A stretch of DNA of 16,451 nucleotides from Zoogloeaceae bacterium (lineage in GTDB: Bacteria > Pseudomonadota > Gammaproteobacteria > Burkholderiales > Rhodocyclaceae), in the NCBI GenBank assembly GCA_031267345.1, contig JAIRZG010000254.1, positions 1 through 16,451 on the forward strand, in the 5' to 3' direction. Of the stretch, positions 13,207 to 16,451 are shown piece after piece; the stretch's first letter is position 1; the number at the start of each line of letters is the position of its first letter. The notes below the pieces were generated by a model, which did not search any database, was not told the origin of the DNA, and saw nothing but the letters and a program-made list of their open reading frames with translations. The translations under genes and the position numbers were made by a program.

Positions 13207-15087
13207 TCAAGTGGACTCCTTTTGTTCCAGTTCCGCCAGCGAACGTCCCGCCAGCGCGCGCCGGACGTTTTTGTCCATGCGCCGATGGGCGAATTCCTGG
13301 GTAACAAAGGCCAGTTCATCCATGCCCAGCGTAATCTGCCGCCGATTGTCGCCCAGGATTCGGGGTTGCAGGTGGGCAATCGCCGCTTCAATGGCGGCGA
13401 GTTCTTCCGGATTCAGCAGATGCGCGTCTTCCTTCAGGGCGGCCTGCGTCGCTTCGATCAGGCGTTGCGCCTCAACCTGATCTTCCTTCAGGGCGCGGCG
13501 CTGGGCATCATCGCGCGCATGGGTCTGGGAATCCTTCAGCATGGCGACAATTTCATCGTCGGAAAGTCCATAGGACGGCTTGATGTCGATGCCCGCTTCC
13601 ACGCCGGTAGCCTGTTCCACCGCCGACACCGACAACAGGCCATCGGCATCCACCTGAAATGTGACGCGAATCCGCGCCGCGCCCGCCACCATCGGCGGAA
13701 TGCCCTTCAACTCGAAACGCGCCAGACTGCGACAATCCGCCACCAGTTCCCGCTCGCCTTGCAACACATGGATGACCATCGCGCTTTGACCATCGCGGAA
13801 AGTGGTGAATTCCTGCGCGCGCGCGACCGGAATGGTGGCGTTCCTCGGGATGATTTTTTCCACCAACCCGCCCATCGTCTCCAGGCCCAGCGACAGCGGG
13901 ATTACGTCCAGCAGCAACCAGTCGTCGCGCCCGCTTTTGTTGCCGACCAGAAGATTGGCCTGAATCGCCGCGCCCAGCGCCACCACCTTGTCCGGATCCA
14001 GGTTGTTCAGCGGTTCGCGCCCGAAAAAATTCGCCACGGCGCGCTGCACCTGCGGCATCCGCGTCGAGCCGCCGACCATGACCACACCCTTGATGTCTTC
14101 CGCGCGCAACGCCGCATCGCGCAGGGCGCGTTTGACGGCTTGCAGGGTTTTGTCCACCAGATTTCGGGTAATGCGGGCGAAGGTGACGACATCCAGCGTC
14201 AAATCCAGGGTGTGACCGCTCATGAGTTTGACCGTAATGGGCGCTTTTTCGCAATGGCTCAAACATTCCTTGGCCTCGCGCGCGCGCAGCATGACGCGCT
14301 GCGCGTCTTCCGTCGACAGCGGCGGCAGGCGGGCTTCTTCCAGCGCCCAGCAAAAAATGCGCTGATCGAAATCATCGCCGCCCAGCGCGGAATCGCCGCC
14401 GGTCGACAGCACCTCAAACACGCCATGCGCCAGTTTGAGAATGGAAATGTCAAAAGTGCCGCCGCCCAGGTCATAAATGGCGTAAATGCCCTCGCTGGCG
14501 TTATCCAGTCCGTAGGCGATGGCGGCGGCGGTGGGTTCGTTCAGCAGGCGCAACACGTTAATGCCCGCCAGACGGGCGGCGTCGCGGGTAGCCTGACGTT
14601 GGGCGTCATCAAAATAGGCGGGCACGGTAATCACCGCGCCGACCAGTTCGTCGCCCAGATGCGCCTCGGCGCGCGCGCGCGCCGCCTTGAGGATTTCGGC
14701 GGAAATTTCCACCGGACTTTTTTCGCCCGCGCAGGTTTTTACCCGCACCATGCCGGGCGCGTCGACAAAATCGTAAGGCATGAATTCCACATGCGCGATG
14801 TCCTGCCGTCCGCGTCCCATGAAGCGTTTGACGGACATCACGGTATTGCGCGGGTCTTCCATGCGTCCGCGCAGGGCGGCATAACCGGTTTCCACCGCGC
14901 CATCGGCGCGGTAACGCACCACGGAAGGCAAGAGCGGACGTCCTTCGGCGTCGTTCAACACCACCGCCATGCCGCTTTTTACCGTCGCCGCCAGCGTATG
15001 CGTCGTCCCCAGGTCTATGCCCACCGCCAATCGGCGCTGGTGCGGCGCGTCCGCCGCGCCCGGTTCGGAAATCTGGAAAAGCGTCAT
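13207..15087 (-). CDS. hscA: Fe-S assembly chaperone HscA (Hsp70 family)
   Basis: Specialised Hsp70 that, with the J-protein HscB, acts on IscU to release its nascent Fe-S cluster. The 626 residues (E. coli HscA has 616) comprise an ATPase domain with GIDLGTTH (23-30), VPAYFDDAQRQAT (155-167), LLNEPTAAAIAYGL (181-194), DLGGGTFD (206-213) and VMVGGSTRMPQVQ (about 337-349), then a substrate-binding domain and a helical lid. The N-terminal extension before the ATPase domain, the short C-terminal lid without the DnaK EEVD-like tail, and the following fdx and iscX genes identify HscA rather than DnaK. AGAGGA precedes the ATG by about 10 bases. hscB, iscS, iscU and iscA are not upstream; hisC is, with a 35-base gap. 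Confidence 0.95.
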   Translation of the reverse strand: MTLFQISEPGAADAPHQRRLAVGIDLGTTHTLAATVKSGMAVVLNDAEGRPLLPSVVRYRADGAVETGYAALRGRMEDPRNTVMSVKRFMGRGRQDIAHVEFMPYDFVDAPGMVRVKTCAGEKSPVEISAEILKAARARAEAHLGDELVGAVITVPAYFDDAQRQATRDAARLAGINVLRLLNEPTAAAIAYGLDNASEGIYAIYDLGGGTFDISILKLAHGVFEVLSTGGDSALGGDDFDQRIFCWALEEARLPPLSTEDAQRVMLRAREAKECLSHCEKAPITVKLMSGHTLDLTLDVVTFARITRNLVDKTLQAVKRALRDAALRAEDIKGVVMVGGSTRMPQVQRAVANFFGREPLNNLDPDKVVALGAAIQANLLVGNKSGRDDWLLLDVIPLSLGLETMGGLVEKIIPRNATIPVARAQEFTTFRDGQSAMVIHVLQGERELVADCRSLARFELKGIPPMVAGAARIRVTFQVDADGLLSVSAVEQATGVEAGIDIKPSYGLSDDEIVAMLKDSQTHARDDAQRRALKEDQVEAQRLIEATQAALKEDAHLLNPEELAAIEAAIAHLQPRILGDNRRQITLGMDELAFVTQEFAHRRMDKNVRRALAGRSLAELEQKEST

Positions 15088-15122
15088 GCAAGGATTCCTC
15101 TGCTGTGGGATATTTTCGGCTG

Positions 15123-16262
15123 TTATGGATTTTCAGACAGCGCGTTGCGCAAGGCGGTGAGAAAACGCGCGTTTTCGGCGGGCGCGCCGATGGTGACGCG
15201 CAGCCATTCCGGCATGGCGTAACCGACGAGCGGGCGCACGATGACGCCCTGGCGCAAGAGGCTTTGATTCACCGCCGCCGCCGCCGCGCCCTGCTGTCCG
15301 GCCTTGAAGGTCAGAAAATTGCCGCGCGCCGGAATGTATTCCAGACGCAACCGCTCAAGCCCCGTCACCAGCTCATTCATGCCTTGCCGGTTGCTGGCGT
15401 AGCTGCGGGCAAGGAATTCATGATCTTCCAGCGCGGCAATCGCGCCCGCGAGCGCCAGATTGTTGCAATTGAAAGGCTGGCGCACACGGTTCATCAGGTC
15501 GGCTATCGGCGCGGCGGCGATGCCGTAACCGATACGCAGCCCCGCCATGCCGTAGATTTTGGAAAAAGTACGGCAGACGACGAGATTGGGAAATTCAGCG
15601 ATCCAGTGCACGGCGTCATAACGCTCGGCGGCGTCCAGATAATCCGTGTAGGCTTCATCCAGCACGACGATAACCTGCGCGGGAACTTCCGCGAGGAAGG
15701 CGCGCAATGCCGCCGCCGGAAGAAACGTGCCGGTAGGATTATTCGGGTTGGCGATCCAGATGACATAAGTATCGGGACGAATGGCGGCGCGCATGGCGGC
15801 GAGGTCGTGACCGTGGTTTTTCGCGGGTACGGTAATCGTCTCGCCGCCTGCCGACAGGGTGGCGATGGGATATACGGCGAAGGCGTATTGCGCGGTGATG
15901 GCGGAACGCCCGCTGGAGAGAAACACGCGCGCGACGAGATCGAGCACGTCGTTGGAGCCGTTGCCGAGCGCGATCTGGTTCGCCGCCACGTCATGCCGCG
16001 CCGCCAGCGCCGCCGTCAGCGCGAAGGGGTCGGGATAACGCCCGCCGCCCGCCAGCGCCGCCTGTATCGCCGCTTTCGCCTTGGGACTCATGCCCAAAGG
16101 ATTTTCGTTGGAAGCCAGCTTGACGATGGATTCGACCGCCAGTCCCAGCTCACGCGCCAGTTCGGTGATCGGTTTGCCGGGTCGATAGGGAGAAATGGCG
16201 CGGATACAGGAAAGCGAGGAGCGCGCGGGCAGCGCGCCATCATGGAAAACGTTTTGCGACAT
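15123..16262 (-). CDS. hisC: Histidinol-phosphate aminotransferase HisC (HisC2 type)
   Basis: Cytosolic pyridoxal-phosphate aminotransferase of fold type I that converts imidazole acetol phosphate and glutamate to histidinol phosphate; HisC2-like forms may also act on aromatic keto acids. The 379 residues show KLASNENPLG (48-57), NPNNPTGT (172-179), DEAYTDY (202-208), the PLP-binding Lys235 in RTFSKIYGMAGLRIGYG, and RVTIG near the end. PGKPITELARELG is typical of the HisC2 group, which often sits beside pheA, tyrA or aroA. The frame is open to 16418, but family N-termini begin near MSQNVFHDGALPARSS at 16260-16262; no clear Shine-Dalgarno is present. hscA follows after 35 bases on the same strand, so the two may share a message. 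Confidence 0.92.
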   Translation of the reverse strand: MSQNVFHDGALPARSSLSCIRAISPYRPGKPITELARELGLAVESIVKLASNENPLGMSPKAKAAIQAALAGGGRYPDPFALTAALAARHDVAANQIALGNGSNDVLDLVARVFLSSGRSAITAQYAFAVYPIATLSAGGETITVPAKNHGHDLAAMRAAIRPDTYVIWIANPNNPTGTFLPAAALRAFLAEVPAQVIVVLDEAYTDYLDAAERYDAVHWIAEFPNLVVCRTFSKIYGMAGLRIGYGIAAAPIADLMNRVRQPFNCNNLALAGAIAALEDHEFLARSYASNRQGMNELVTGLERLRLEYIPARGNFLTFKAGQQGAAAAAVNQSLLRQGVIVRPLVGYAMPEWLRVTIGAPAENARFLTALRNALSENP

Positions 16263-16297
16263 GGAAATTTGACGTAGGCGGATGAACAAACGCTGGA

Positions 16298-16306
16298 ATT
16301 CTAGCA
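16298..16306 (-). promoter_or_regulatory. Extended -10 promoter candidate for hisC
   Basis: On the minus strand TGCTAGAAT combines a TG extension with TAGAAT (five of six matches), 35 bases upstream of the hisC ATG. No good -35 box lies at the usual distance, which extended -10 promoters can tolerate. The rest of the region to the window end (16307-16451) holds no gene I can support. Confidence 0.4.
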
Positions 16307-16384
16307 CGCCAGGCATTGCGCCTTTGTGCATCACCCAGGGCAATCGCATGAATGCCGCCATCGTACACGCTGACATTTTTTCGT

Positions 16385-16419
16385 TTACGCACAAAGACTT
16401 ACACAGGGGACTGTTCACA
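16385..16419. repeat. Three DnaA-box-like CACA motifs upstream of hisC
   Basis: TTACGCACA (16385-16393) differs at one position from the DnaA box TTATNCACA. TTACACA (16399-16405) and CTGTTCACA (16411-16419, two mismatches) follow in the same orientation, with their CACA ends 12 and 14 bases apart. Only the first is a reasonable match, so this is a weak cluster. Confidence 0.25.
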
Positions 16420-16451
16420 GCCTTTTGTTTTATGTAGTTTTCTGTCTTTTT

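Noticed and set aside
13057..15222. A 721-codon open frame on the plus strand opposite fdx, hscA and the hisC end
   Set aside because: It runs antisense to three well-identified genes. Its translation is rich in Arg, His, Gln and Gly with no recognisable motif, as expected from the codon bias of the genes beneath it.
15105..16277. A 390-codon open frame on the plus strand opposite hisC
   Set aside because: hisC on the minus strand has all aminotransferase motifs; the opposite frame has none.
16263..16418. N-terminal extension of hisC by 52 residues
   Set aside because: Family members start near the chosen ATG, and the extension covers the candidate promoter.

Overview
The window looks like an ordinary chromosomal segment of a Gram-negative proteobacterium, most probably a betaproteobacterium. 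This rests on the gene mix: a type IV pilus pilB-pilC-pilD block, a c4-type cytochrome, a DUF4124 protein ahead of ntrB-ntrC, a BirA without its DNA-binding domain directly followed by a type III pantothenate kinase (CoaX), and an hscA-fdx-iscX iron-sulfur cluster block. Coding density is high, GC is well above half, and the genes share one codon style. I see no insertion sequence, phage gene, CRISPR array or rRNA.

Layout. 1-271: 3' end of a cytochrome c gene (+), closed by a perfect 18-bp hairpin shared with the convergent sppA. 400-2124 (-): HAD phosphatase, then a terminator-like hairpin, then the SppA membrane protease. 2359-6204 (+): pilB, pilC and pilD, the assembly ATPase, inner-membrane platform and prepilin peptidase of type IV pili. 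6249-6738 (+): a promoter, an unusually structured leader with three consecutive hairpins, and a small exported protein that may resemble PilY2. 6744-7754 (-): galE. 7877-12364 (+): DUF4124 protein, glnL/ntrB, glnG/ntrC, birA and coaX, with translational overlaps from ntrB to coaX. 12425-12501 (-): initiator tRNA-fMet with a near-consensus sigma-70 promoter. 12661-15087 (-): hscA, fdx and iscX, without iscS/iscU/iscA/hscB. 15123-16262 (-): hisC, with its upstream region running to the window end.

Working together. PilB, PilC and PilD are the cytoplasmic and inner-membrane core of pilus assembly; the pilin and secretin genes are elsewhere. NtrB and NtrC form the nitrogen two-component system controlling sigma-54 promoters. 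BirA and CoaX serve biotin attachment and coenzyme A synthesis. HscA, Fdx and IscX are late-acting ISC factors that must work with IscU and HscB encoded outside the window.

I found no clearly new multi-gene system. The least expected signal is the leader at about 6286-6393. The 3' arm of its first hairpin can also pair with the Shine-Dalgarno sequence of the next gene, which is the arrangement of a translational RNA switch. No gap longer than 300 bases lacks a gene.
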